A model generated the notes under the pieces. That model did no database searches. It was not told where the DNA came from and worked only from the letters and a program-made list of their open reading frames with translations. From Candidatus Hermodarchaeum yapensis (GTDB lineage Archaea > Asgardarchaeota > Hermodarchaeia > Hermodarchaeales > Hermodarchaeaceae), in contig JAEOSK010000003.1 in the NCBI GenBank assembly GCA_016840405.1, positions 1-64,000 on the forward strand: DNA of 64,000 bases. Reading direction: 5' to 3'. Positions within the stretch are counted from its first letter, which is position 1. Each line of letters starts with the position of its first letter. This document shows, one piece after another, positions 54,750-62,572 of this stretch. Both the position numbers and the translations under genes were made by a program.

Positions 54750-56210
54750 GTGGTGATAATCAAAACAATGTGCCCATATGAGAAATCACTTGACGAAGAA
54801 AGGAAACACCGACAAAAGGAATTCAAAGACCTAGAGCAATTGGTAAATCGGATTCTAAAACTAGCACAGCCGAGGAATGAGAAAGAAGACCTTGCGTTAT
54901 TTCTTGGGAATGTTCTGCTATTTATTAAACGGGTTGAGGGGTTTGAGCTTTCAGAAGACGAGAAAAAGTATCCTTCACATTCACAATTCTCTCATAGCAC
55001 ATTGACTAAAGGGAGAGATACAGTCCTTGGATTGAAACATCGATTAGGGATTATTGACCGATTTAACATCACGAATGCCCATAGGATTATCCAAATTATC
55101 GCCTCCACAGCAGTATCAACACCAATAGAGACACTATCTAGAAGACAAATTCGACTTATCCTCGAACTTCATCAGGAACCTTTATTGCGTCAGCAAGAAC
55201 TAGCCCAGCGGTTATCAACAAGTTCAACTGTTATCAAACGAGAACTTGATAACCTTCGTCGCCATTTTTCATTTGCAGTAGTTCATAACGTCGATTTTCA
55301 GAAATTCAAACTACTGTTAGTTGAGATTGATTTTTATACAAAATCTCTTGCCGCATCTGAACGATTGGCACAGTTCTGTCGAAAAACGCCTCCGTTATTT
55401 TTGCGTCGAATTTGCTTTGATCATGACTTTCGACTGGGTTACCTAACCTATCAGATACCTGATCAACCCCGAGGTCGTCGACTTTTGGAAGACCGAATTA
55501 AGTGGTTAAAAGATGAGTTTTTTGAAGACGCTTCCAAATTCCCCATAAGGAGTATGCATATCGGGATTTCATTTGACAGCTATGATTTATCTAGTGGCGC
55601 TTGGATGTTAGGAGCAGAGACCGTTGCAGAAACAATGTTGCAGTTCGCTCTACGTGAAACTCAAGACGCCGTACAATTCCGAAGCCACCGATATGGCGAA
55701 GCATTGCAATTTGATCAAGTTGATTATCTTCTTGCTCAAACTCCAATCATCTCTGGTGAGAAGAATCGCCTTGAGGTTTGTCAGAAGGTCCTTGAGCAGT
55801 GGGGCTTTGAATTAGCTACAAAGACGATTTGGAAACGGGATCAAAAACTTCGTGAAGCAGGTGTATATTTCCCTACTGTTTGGTTTGATATTCCTGAATT
55901 GGAAGAACTGGTTCAATTTAGTATTGAATGCACTCCAGATGCCCGTGATCGAATCAGTCGAATTCCTTCAATACTTCCCTATACATACATGGTCACATCA
56001 GATGATGGGCTCTTTTTCACGTTTCAACGACCGAGTCGATGTGCATCCATAACAGGACTATTAACTCGGTTGATTAATCGTGAAGAAGGAGTATCCAAAG
56101 TTACTCTATTACGATATGAACCATCATTTAGTCCACAAATGTTTACACAAACGGCTTCCCGATGGGATAGTAGTCGCCAACGCTGGGTACTTCAAGAAGG
56201 GGACATTTAA
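54750..56210 (+). CDS. Double winged-helix, Lrp-like DNA-binding protein, paralog 2
   Basis: 486 residues from GTG, 9 bases after paralog 1. Same plan: RQIRLILELHQEPLLRQQELAQRLSTSSTVIKREL as the first HTH (written in two parts: RQIRLILELHQEP, QQELAQRLSTSSTVIKREL), GFELATKTIWKRDQKLREAG as the second, and QEGDI as the last residues, identical in kind to paralog 1. A tandem duplication that has diverged strongly. It converges with the ATP-grasp gene, overlapping by 4 bases. Confidence 0.6.
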   Translation: MVIIKTMCPYEKSLDEERKHRQKEFKDLEQLVNRILKLAQPRNEKEDLALFLGNVLLFIKRVEGFELSEDEKKYPSHSQFSHSTLTKGRDTVLGLKHRLGIIDRFNITNAHRIIQIIASTAVSTPIETLSRRQIRLILELHQEPLLRQQELAQRLSTSSTVIKRELDNLRRHFSFAVVHNVDFQKFKLLLVEIDFYTKSLAASERLAQFCRKTPPLFLRRICFDHDFRLGYLTYQIPDQPRGRRLLEDRIKWLKDEFFEDASKFPIRSMHIGISFDSYDLSSGAWMLGAETVAETMLQFALRETQDAVQFRSHRYGEALQFDQVDYLLAQTPIISGEKNRLEVCQKVLEQWGFELATKTIWKRDQKLREAGVYFPTVWFDIPELEELVQFSIECTPDARDRISRIPSILPYTYMVTSDDGLFFTFQRPSRCASITGLLTRLINREEGVSKVTLLRYEPSFSPQMFTQTASRWDSSRQRWVLQEGDI

Positions 56211-57121
56211 CTTTCTGGCATTTGATTCGATGATGGGGTGATGACTTCAATAAATCGATCTACTAGCCGTTGTGCGATATTGATATCTGTTACCTGTTGA
56301 AGTCCTTGCCATCCACTGCTACTATTGACCTCAGTCACGACTAGCCCCTGTGCGGTTTCAAGGATATCGACACCCGTATACTCTAACCCAATTACTTCTG
56401 CACAGTGAACAGCTAGATCAGCTAATGCAGGTGTTAGTTTATATGGTTGGGGTTCGGCACCATGACGGATGGTGGTTTTCCAATCTGACCCGATTCGGTA
56501 CATTCCCGCAACGGCTTCTCCGCCAATCACGAATACTCGAATATCTTGATTTCCGTGTTCAAGAAACTCTTGAACGTACATAACATATCGACTTGCTTCC
56601 AGTGCACGAAAGACCCTCCGAGCAGTTTCGGGGTCTGAGACCCGAGTCATCCCCACTCCACCTGATCCGAAAAGGGGCTTCACGACAGCATCTTTGTAGC
56701 GGCGGAATGCACGGAGGGCGTCGCGAGTGTATTGAGTGACAGTCGTTCGAGGTACGGGGATACCGGCTAACTCAAGTAATCGTAAAGTGTAATATTTGTC
56801 AACAGCTTTTTCGATGGAATGAGGACGATTCATGAAGGGAATTCCTAGCCGTTCAAGGCAGTGGAGGGTATCCATCCGTAAGATCACTTGTTCAAGGGAA
56901 CCACCAGGTACGGCCCGGGTAAAGATGCCATCAAGTGTGGTCAGATCTTCCTTTTTATATTGGGCGTGAGGTTTTTTGCCACCAACCCTGACGACAGTTT
57001 CAGTGACATCAAAAACGACACACTCGATATTGCGACGTTGGATTTCAGCCACCACTCGACTGGTCTCCCACCCCTCCGGTTCGGAAGAGGCCACACCTAC
57101 ACGCTTTATTGGTTTTGCCAT
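56207..57121 (-). CDS. RimK-like ATP-grasp ligase (CofF or MptN type)
   Basis: 304 residues. ATP-grasp elements: PFMNRPHSIEKAVDKYYTLRLLELAGIPVP, VVKPLFGSGGVGMTRV, QEFLEHGNQDIRVFVIGGE, and GLEYTGVDILETAQGLVVTEVNSSSGW. Members add glutamate to coenzyme F420 (CofF), tetrahydromethanopterin (MptN), LysW or ribosomal protein S6. It lies 6 bases from a CofE homolog on the same strand, so F420 capping is the best guess. Confidence 0.85.
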   Translation of the reverse strand: MAKPIKRVGVASSEPEGWETSRVVAEIQRRNIECVVFDVTETVVRVGGKKPHAQYKKEDLTTLDGIFTRAVPGGSLEQVILRMDTLHCLERLGIPFMNRPHSIEKAVDKYYTLRLLELAGIPVPRTTVTQYTRDALRAFRRYKDAVVKPLFGSGGVGMTRVSDPETARRVFRALEASRYVMYVQEFLEHGNQDIRVFVIGGEAVAGMYRIGSDWKTTIRHGAEPQPYKLTPALADLAVHCAEVIGLEYTGVDILETAQGLVVTEVNSSSGWQGLQQVTDINIAQRLVDRFIEVITPSSNQMPES

Positions 57122-57127
57122 CGCATC

Positions 57128-57907
57128 TCACCTTCGGAAGATATCGCGTTCGGCTTCTCGAACGAGTAATCGTGCTGATGCCGTTCCTTTTTCGTATCTA
57201 TAGTCACGGATGATGATTACTGCATTACCCTCATCTGCTTCGCCCATGAGTAATTCTGCAGCAGAGGCGAGTTCATCAGCGACAGCTACCTTTGTTGATC
57301 TTAGTTCATACCCGAATAGATCTTTCAGGCCAATATAATTTTTCAATGGAAGTAAACCAGAAGTTCCAATTGCTACATTAACGGCTCCTTCACGAAATGG
57401 ACGACCATGCGTATCAGAAATTATCACAGCAACATCGACATCACATAGCTCCAGAATGGTTTGTCGTATTTTTTCAGCGGAGTCATCTGGATTTTCAGGT
57501 AAGAGTGTTACAGAATTTTCATTGGGCACATTTGAAGAATCGACACCCGCATTAGCACACACAAATCCATGGGGTGTTTCGACTATTAGATGACCTTGCT
57601 CAGCACGAACTACCCGCCTGGAAGATTGTAAAATCACTTCAACTAGTTCTGGTCGTCTCTCAAGTTTTTGAGCGAGTTCCAGTGCCTTTTTTGAAGGTGT
57701 CACTGTTGTAAGATTTACTATGCGTCCTTCGGCACGAGACACTATCGTTTGGGCTATAACAAGAATATCACCATTTTGGAGGTTGAATCCACTATCTTGG
57801 CTAGCCTGGCAGATTCGTGTCCCTACATCATCGCCCTCTTGAATAATTTCAAGACCAGGTAATGCATGAACAGAAAAAGATGAAGAGGAGTTGCTAGGCG
57901 AAGACAT
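57128..57907 (-). CDS. cofE: Coenzyme F420:gamma-glutamyl ligase
   Basis: 259 residues. LPGLEIIQEGDDVGTRI, LQNGDILVIAQTIVSRAEGRIV, CANAGVDSSNVPNE, and ISDTHGRPFREGAVNVAIG are the CofE signatures, including the metal ligands in the SDTHGRPFR loop. It adds glutamates to F420-0 in a GTP-dependent way. A serine-rich N-terminus (SSPSNSSSS) precedes the domain. It forms an operon with the ATP-grasp gene. Confidence 0.94.
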   Translation of the reverse strand: MSSPSNSSSSFSVHALPGLEIIQEGDDVGTRICQASQDSGFNLQNGDILVIAQTIVSRAEGRIVNLTTVTPSKKALELAQKLERRPELVEVILQSSRRVVRAEQGHLIVETPHGFVCANAGVDSSNVPNENSVTLLPENPDDSAEKIRQTILELCDVDVAVIISDTHGRPFREGAVNVAIGTSGLLPLKNYIGLKDLFGYELRSTKVAVADELASAAELLMGEADEGNAVIIIRDYRYEKGTASARLLVREAERDIFRR

Positions 57908-58014
57908 TGTGTAGGTCCTTCGGCACTCCGTTCTTCCAGCTTAAGAGTGTGCCGACTTAGATTACAAAATTGATAGGAAAGCTGTGAACTACCATCGACT
58001 GAAGTTGATGGCTT

Positions 58015-59051
58015 CTATGCATTTGCATAGTTAAGGGTCGGTTCACGGGCGACCCCGCACAGGGGCATATAGCCAAGGTGCCTCTCGACTTTCCGAGCGA
58101 TATTAATGGCCCCATTGAGGTCCGCATTATACTCTCCACATGCAGAACACCGAAACCGGGCCTGGCTTGAACGCATCCCACGTCGACCACACACGTGACA
58201 GGTGATACTGGTATACGCCTCATTCACCATGACAACAGGTAAACCCCGCAACAATGCCTTATAGATTATCATCTTGGTCAGCTTGTGGAAGGGCAAATTC
58301 CCGATGATTCTTCGCACCCGTCTACCCTTTTTCTGAGTTCTTTCTCTGATTCCCATCAGATCACCAATCGCAATCCAAGACGACGTTGCATCCGCCAGCT
58401 CCACAATCTCCTTGCTTATTTGGTGGAGGACCGCTTCCACTCGCCTTTTCTCCCTATGACCGATTCGCCGGATTACTCGCTTAAGACCTCGTTTTTGTAA
58501 CCGCCTGCGGAGCCACGCATGATGTCGCCTGATTCCTCGCACAAATCGACCAAAAAACTGAGGTTGTTTAATGCATCCGTTATGCAACAACACCGTTGTT
58601 GCCATGATGCGTTCACCCAGGCCTACACCCAGCACCGAGATACACCGTCGAAAGGGTGGGACCTCAACCGTGAATACCAGATTCACATAGAACTTTCCCT
58701 GTCGACGAAAAAGTTTGCTCTCCCCTAATTTCGCACCCTTGGGAAAGGCGCGATGTGGGATGATAGGGATATTGATTCCTCCCCGTTGACCATGGACTCG
58801 AACTCGGAGAAACCAGAAAGTCTTCGACTTGCGTAGGTCGATGAGATCTTTCCTAAGAGAGAGGGGATAATCCTTATCCCGTTTGGGTTGCTTGTAGTAG
58901 CGTCAGGCTTGTTGACGGTTGGCCGAATAGAGCTGAACGCTTCGTTCCCCTCGAAGGAATCTTTGTAAGTTATTGTATTCCGTTTCCAGAAGGGCTCTTT
59001 TTTTGTGGTGAGTTTGACTATGCCACATTTGATTGTCAACCTCACCTGCAT
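58015..59051 (-). pseudogene. tnpB: Degenerate IS605-type tnpB
   Basis: A continuous fragment runs 58015-58686 (223 residues) with zinc finger CHVCGRRGMRSSQARFRCSAC and NADLNGAINIA as RuvC-III. Homology extends upstream: [20 protein letters not shown], a TGA at 58903-58905, then RYYKQPKRDKDYPLSLRKDL, back to ATG 59051. A frame change occurs at the seven-T run 58998-59004. In RuvC-I the catalytic Asp is Gly (LGVGLGERIMAT). The RuvC-II Glu position also reads GDL, although some TnpB lines use a displaced Glu, here perhaps VNEAYTS. Stop, frameshift and lost Asp together indicate a dead copy. No tnpA is nearby. Confidence 0.85.
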
Positions 59052-59134
59052 ATCAATGTGTGGACACAGTTTCTTAAAAACTCGTAAAATCCTGTTCATC
59101 AATCAGTTTAAGTTTGTTGTCATCTTGGATAGCT

Positions 59135-59148
59135 TTTATAAATATAAA
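59135..59148 (+). promoter_or_regulatory. TATA box of the gelsolin-like gene
   Basis: TTTATAAATATAAA lies about 75-85 bases before the ATG at 59222; transcription would begin near 59170. Confidence 0.5.
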
Positions 59149-59221
59149 GACGAGAATCACTGCAGCAATCATATCACCCATAAAAATATGGTTTACTGTT
59201 GTTATGGGTTGAAGGAAATCT

Positions 59222-59845
59222 ATGAGTGTGGAACGGATGCATCATAAAGTTTTGAAATACCACGTTCAAAAGGGTCAACTCGTTCGCGTCCCTAAAGACA
59301 AGCTCAATGAATTTGGGACCGGAGACGTGTACCTCATCGATACTGGACCCACTATCTACTTGTGGGTAGGTAATAAATCCACACCTGATGAGAAGTTCAT
59401 CGGAGCAATTACATCTGTGTGGAAAGACAAAGACCGGAAGGGTGCCGCTAAACTTGTTACAGTTGATGAAGGAGATGAACCTAAAGAGTTCCTGAAATTA
59501 TTCAAGGACAAAATCAAGATTACAGAACAGGACACAGAGGGCATCCTGAAACGTATCGCATTGAAGAACCGTGAATTCAAACTCTTTCGTGTCCACATTG
59601 AAAAGGATTTGAATTTATACTACGAGGTTGATCGTTCCAAGGACTCACTGGCAACAGACGATGTTTTCCTTTTGGACACCTATAAAAGAATCTTCATCTG
59701 GCGAGGTAAGGCATCTTCAGCTTTTGAACGATGGGAGGCCATGCGAATTGCTGAAAGATATGATGTAGAAAGAGCTGGAGCTCAACAAATCATCATCGTT
59801 GAAGAAAGTGAAGAACCTAAGGAATTCTTAAAAAGCCTGAAATAG
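59222..59845 (+). CDS. Two-domain gelsolin-like protein
   Basis: 207 residues made of two gelsolin repeats. Repeat 1: LNEFGTGDVYLIDTGPTIYLWVGNKS, then TVDEGDEPKEFLKLFKD (about 25-95). Repeat 2: DSLATDDVFLLDTYKRIFIWRGKAS, then IVEESEEPKEFLKSL (about 135-207). The acidic residues GDV/DDV and the WxG strand fit calcium/actin-binding gelsolin folds. Asgard archaea encode such proteins alongside actin and profilin, where short forms regulate filaments. No actin gene is in the window. Confidence 0.92.
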   Translation: MSVERMHHKVLKYHVQKGQLVRVPKDKLNEFGTGDVYLIDTGPTIYLWVGNKSTPDEKFIGAITSVWKDKDRKGAAKLVTVDEGDEPKEFLKLFKDKIKITEQDTEGILKRIALKNREFKLFRVHIEKDLNLYYEVDRSKDSLATDDVFLLDTYKRIFIWRGKASSAFERWEAMRIAERYDVERAGAQQIIIVEESEEPKEFLKSLK

Positions 59846-59874
59846 AAAAATCCGATTCCTCGAAAGTGGAGAGT

Positions 59875-59911
59875 ACCAAGAAGGAGAAGAAACCCTAGAG
59901 CCCTTCTTGGT
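59875..59911. terminator. Stem-loop downstream of the gelsolin-like gene
   Basis: ACCAAGAAGG (59875-59884) pairs perfectly with CCTTCTTGGT (59902-59911) around a 17-base loop, 30 bases after the stop. No long T run follows. It lies between two convergent genes and may end transcripts from one or both sides. Confidence 0.45.
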
Positions 59912-59963
59912 TCGATTTCCCGTTGATCTTTGTCTCCCGTTAATCCTGATTCAGTTACTTGAA

Positions 59964-60019
59964 CCCAGTCAAGCTCTGCCCCAATGCTGGTCCAAACATC
60001 AGGGCAGAGGTCAGACTGG
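59964..60019. terminator. Nested stem-loop at the end of the two-gene minus-strand operon
   Basis: CTCTGCCC (59974-59981) pairs with GGGCAGAG (60002-60009). Outside it, CCAGTC (59965-59970) pairs with GACTGG (60013-60018). The structure ends at the stop codon of the minus-strand gene that finishes at 60020. It could be a terminator, mRNA-end protector, or part of a structured RNA. Confidence 0.4.
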
Positions 60020-60367
60020 TTAAGTGGCTTCATCGAGGACTATACTGACAAATTTTCCTAATCGACCTGTGTGTTGAATGGCTTTAATGAGCCGGGCCTC
60101 GTGCGACGCTTTTTGGGCGAGAAGATGATTCTCGCGGACGACGGCGAGTTCGGTTAGAAGGTCATAGAGACGACGGAGTTCCATTCGATCAATTTGCTGA
60201 GAAAGGCGTTCCAGGAGGCGGAACACATCGTCCATTGCAACCTTCTTGAGCTGGTCTAATTTGTCCGTGACAGATTGCGACCGTAAGTAAGTGCGGGCCA
60301 AACGCAATATAGGGTCGCCTGTGTCTTCTGTCCCTGTGGTCACGGCTATCCCCCTCAGGGTCGCCAT
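60020..60367 (-). CDS. Small helical protein, unknown (operon gene 2)
   Basis: 115 residues, mostly alpha-helical: DKLDQLKKVAMDDVFRLLERL and RMELRRLYDLLTELAVVREN suggest coiled coil. No family recognised. It starts two bases after the stop of the preceding small gene, which implies coupled translation and a shared function. Confidence 0.55.
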   Translation of the reverse strand: MATLRGIAVTTGTEDTGDPILRLARTYLRSQSVTDKLDQLKKVAMDDVFRLLERLSQQIDRMELRRLYDLLTELAVVRENHLLAQKASHEARLIKAIQHTGRLGKFVSIVLDEAT

Positions 60368-60369
60368 AC

Positions 60370-60636
60370 CTACGCACCCCCAATGGTGGCGACGCTCGAG
60401 ACTTCTTGACCATTCGGCTCAACGCGAACGCGGACACCGTTGGGAGTTGCCTCCACAGTGATCCGACCGTTCAGGCCGCAGGTATCCTTTACTAACTCTA
60501 TTAGTAAGGATCCAATCGCTCCGATTTCTCGGAGGTCTTCATCCCCCGTCTTCGGGGTTATATCTATGTCGATAGGATAGGCGTCTGCAACGCCAATGAT
60601 CCGCTGGGTTTCTTCCATCAGTTCTGTAGCCACGTT
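60370..60636 (-). CDS. Small alpha/beta protein, unknown (operon gene 1)
   Basis: 88 residues from GTG 60636, chosen because AAAGGTGG lies eight bases before it; a TTG at 60657 is the longer option. Sequence YPIDIDITPKTGDEDLREIG then ITVEATPNGVRVRVEPNG reads as strand-rich. No family recognised. A 200-base leader with a hairpin separates it from its TATA box at 60862-60869. Confidence 0.5.
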   Translation of the reverse strand, partial: NVATELMEETQRIIGVADAYPIDIDITPKTGDEDLREIGAIGSLLIELVKDTCGLNGRITVEATPNGVRVRVEPNGQEVSSVATIGGA

Positions 60637-61064
60637 TTTCTCCACCTTTCTTAACACAACTGGGAAAAAGAAACAGATCAGATAACAATGAATGAGTGCG
60701 CTAGAGTCGACTGAGCCCTTACTCAGTCAGATACCGTTTAAGTGACGGGCATCGGATTCGACGGTTGTTGGGGGAAATCCATTGTTTGTCTTCACATCCG
60801 CGTTTGTTTTTCCCTTGGCGAGTGTGTTTGCTGGAATCTATCATAGACAATGAACAACAGCCTTTATATGGGGGTTCTTTGGCAGTACAAAGAAGCGGAC
60901 AAAAAAGCTAATTTTACAAATAGGGACACGAGAAGTTTACGTTAACCCTTAAATTTTCTTAAGCCATTGTTTTCGCAATAAGGGGATTTGAGTCCTCTCT
61001 CACGTTTAGAGCATTTCGTCAAAAGGAAAGTTTTTATGCGAGTTTCTTTCTTTTTGACGATGGT
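60637..61064. other. 428-base divergent intergenic region
   Basis: No gene of its own is seen. For the minus-strand operon: TATA-like ATATAAAG (60862-60869, complement strand) and a long leader holding a perfect hairpin at 60709-60728. For the plus-strand gene: a T-rich box TTTTTATG at 61031-61038 about 30 bases before the GTG start, suggesting a leaderless transcript. Confidence 0.5.
60709..60728. promoter_or_regulatory. Perfect 7-base inverted repeat in the operon leader
   Basis: GACTGAG (60709-60715), loop CCCTTA, CTCAGTC (60722-60728). It lies 73 bases before the GTG of the minus-strand operon, within its likely leader. It could be an operator or an RNA hairpin. Confidence 0.4.
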
Positions 61065-62501
61065 GTGGCAATCGTGTCAGTTTCCTCAGAAGCAGCTAAT
61101 TTACTTGTTGCATTGAAGGATAACATTCATGAGACTATGCCATCTAGCCCCGAACTTACTGAAATAGATTCGCTTCTTGATAATCTACGAGTATATGCAA
61201 AACGTGTGAAGGGGCTACCATTAGACGAGGAAGACTATCAACTAGAACCACACCGATACTTTGATGGTATGGCTGGCGTTCCTCGCGAAAGAGTATACAA
61301 TTCATTGCTGCGCCGGCTACGAGTTATCTTGCGGTTCAACATTACATCATTCCAAAAAGTGACACGAGATTTATTGGAAGGTCTCGCACCAGAAGAGGTT
61401 GATCGGATAAGTGGTCGTGAGATTCGATTACTTAGCCTGTTATATCAACGACCCGACACACCTCAGGCCCAAATGGCAAAGGAACTAAGGATCAGCCTTC
61501 CCACCCTGCGGAAAGATATTCAAATACTCGAAGAAAAAATTGGTCTTCGTTTTGCTAATCTTATTGATTGGGGACGTTTCAAACTTCGTCTGTATGGCGT
61601 TTTCTTCATAACCAAGGGAGTAGATGCATCAAAAAATTTTCAAAAAATACTTCAAGAGAATATGTCAACCTATTTATCATCAGCAGTGTTTGATACAACA
61701 CTCCTAAGAGGATTCGCTGGTTTTAAGATTCCAGATCAAGGGAAACCACTGAAACTTTTTAATCAGCAACTAGAATTCTTGGAGGACAATTACTTCGAAG
61801 TGATGCAAGTTCATGATATTAAGAAATACTATCAATCTGTGTGTTTTGATCACTTTGATTATGATACGAGTACTTGGCTTGTCGAGGGAGATGTCTCTGC
61901 TTTAGGCCTATTGAACTTTGTACGTGAAAACTGGACAATTCTTCCAAAACCGAAAGGACTACCAGTAACGATTGCACGTCCCTTTGATGAGTTGGATTTC
62001 TATTTAGCATCTTTTCTTGTTGGTGATGGTCACGCATCCATGAAAAAAATTCAAAACAGGCTAGCATCCGTGGGAATTGATGTTCCTCGGACAACTGTTT
62101 CTACTCGAAAAAGCCGACTTTTCAAAGAAGGGACGTTGAGACCGTATTTCGTTTTTAGTACACCACAATTACCTTTCTTCATCTCGTTTGCGATTCGGTG
62201 TGAACCATATATTTCTGAACAATTAGCTGTGGCTGTTGCACAGATGCCCATGGCTTTTGCTCAAATCACCAATATCGGTTGCATCGTTCACGTCTTTGTT
62301 CCCTCACGGAGTTTGGGAACCATAATGAATCTGCTATCGCTTACTCTTGAAGACGAAGGAGTACATGAAGTGTGGCAAATGCAACAATTTCACAATGTAG
62401 GTTCTGCTGACCCCGCCATTCTTGCACCAAAGTGGAATGGTTCGTATTGGAATTGGTCAGAAGAGGAGTTTGCCATTCCCTCGTTAGGTTTTGAGTTCTA
62501 A
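61065..62501 (+). CDS. Double winged-helix, Lrp-like DNA-binding protein, paralog 3
   Basis: 478 residues from GTG. Same plan as the pair at 53343 and 54750: N-terminal helices with PLDEEDYQLEPHRYF (compare LTDEEKSYPAHKLL), first HTH REIRLLSLLYQRPDTPQAQ then MAKELRISLPTLRKDIQIL, second HTH near SMKKIQNRLASVGIDVPRTT, and a tryptophan-rich end. It is more diverged and lies 5 kb from the pair. Probably a regulator; next to its own promoter region. Confidence 0.6.
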   Translation: MAIVSVSSEAANLLVALKDNIHETMPSSPELTEIDSLLDNLRVYAKRVKGLPLDEEDYQLEPHRYFDGMAGVPRERVYNSLLRRLRVILRFNITSFQKVTRDLLEGLAPEEVDRISGREIRLLSLLYQRPDTPQAQMAKELRISLPTLRKDIQILEEKIGLRFANLIDWGRFKLRLYGVFFITKGVDASKNFQKILQENMSTYLSSAVFDTTLLRGFAGFKIPDQGKPLKLFNQQLEFLEDNYFEVMQVHDIKKYYQSVCFDHFDYDTSTWLVEGDVSALGLLNFVRENWTILPKPKGLPVTIARPFDELDFYLASFLVGDGHASMKKIQNRLASVGIDVPRTTVSTRKSRLFKEGTLRPYFVFSTPQLPFFISFAIRCEPYISEQLAVAVAQMPMAFAQITNIGCIVHVFVPSRSLGTIMNLLSLTLEDEGVHEVWQMQQFHNVGSADPAILAPKWNGSYWNWSEEEFAIPSLGFEF

Positions 62502-62572
62502 TTGGTTTTGGCGAAAGGATTTTGTTTGCTAGTACTCATTCTAAGGGTCTTCAAACTATGGTGGTGTAAGTT

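Noticed and set aside
58015-58686. Functional nuclease-dead TnpB repressor
   Set aside because: The Asp-to-Gly change alone would fit, but the additional in-frame stop and frameshift point to decay, and no guide-RNA region or target operon could be shown.
58725-59102. 125-residue minus-strand frame starting MMNRILRVFKKLC
   Set aside because: Only its middle ([18 protein letters not shown]) matches the TnpB N-terminus; after the seven-T run it is out of frame with the rest of TnpB, so it is part of the pseudogene, not a separate gene.
59846-60019. tRNA gene near GGTTCGATTTCC
   Set aside because: A T-loop-like string is present, but no acceptor, D or anticodon arm can be built around it; the pairing found forms other stem-loops.
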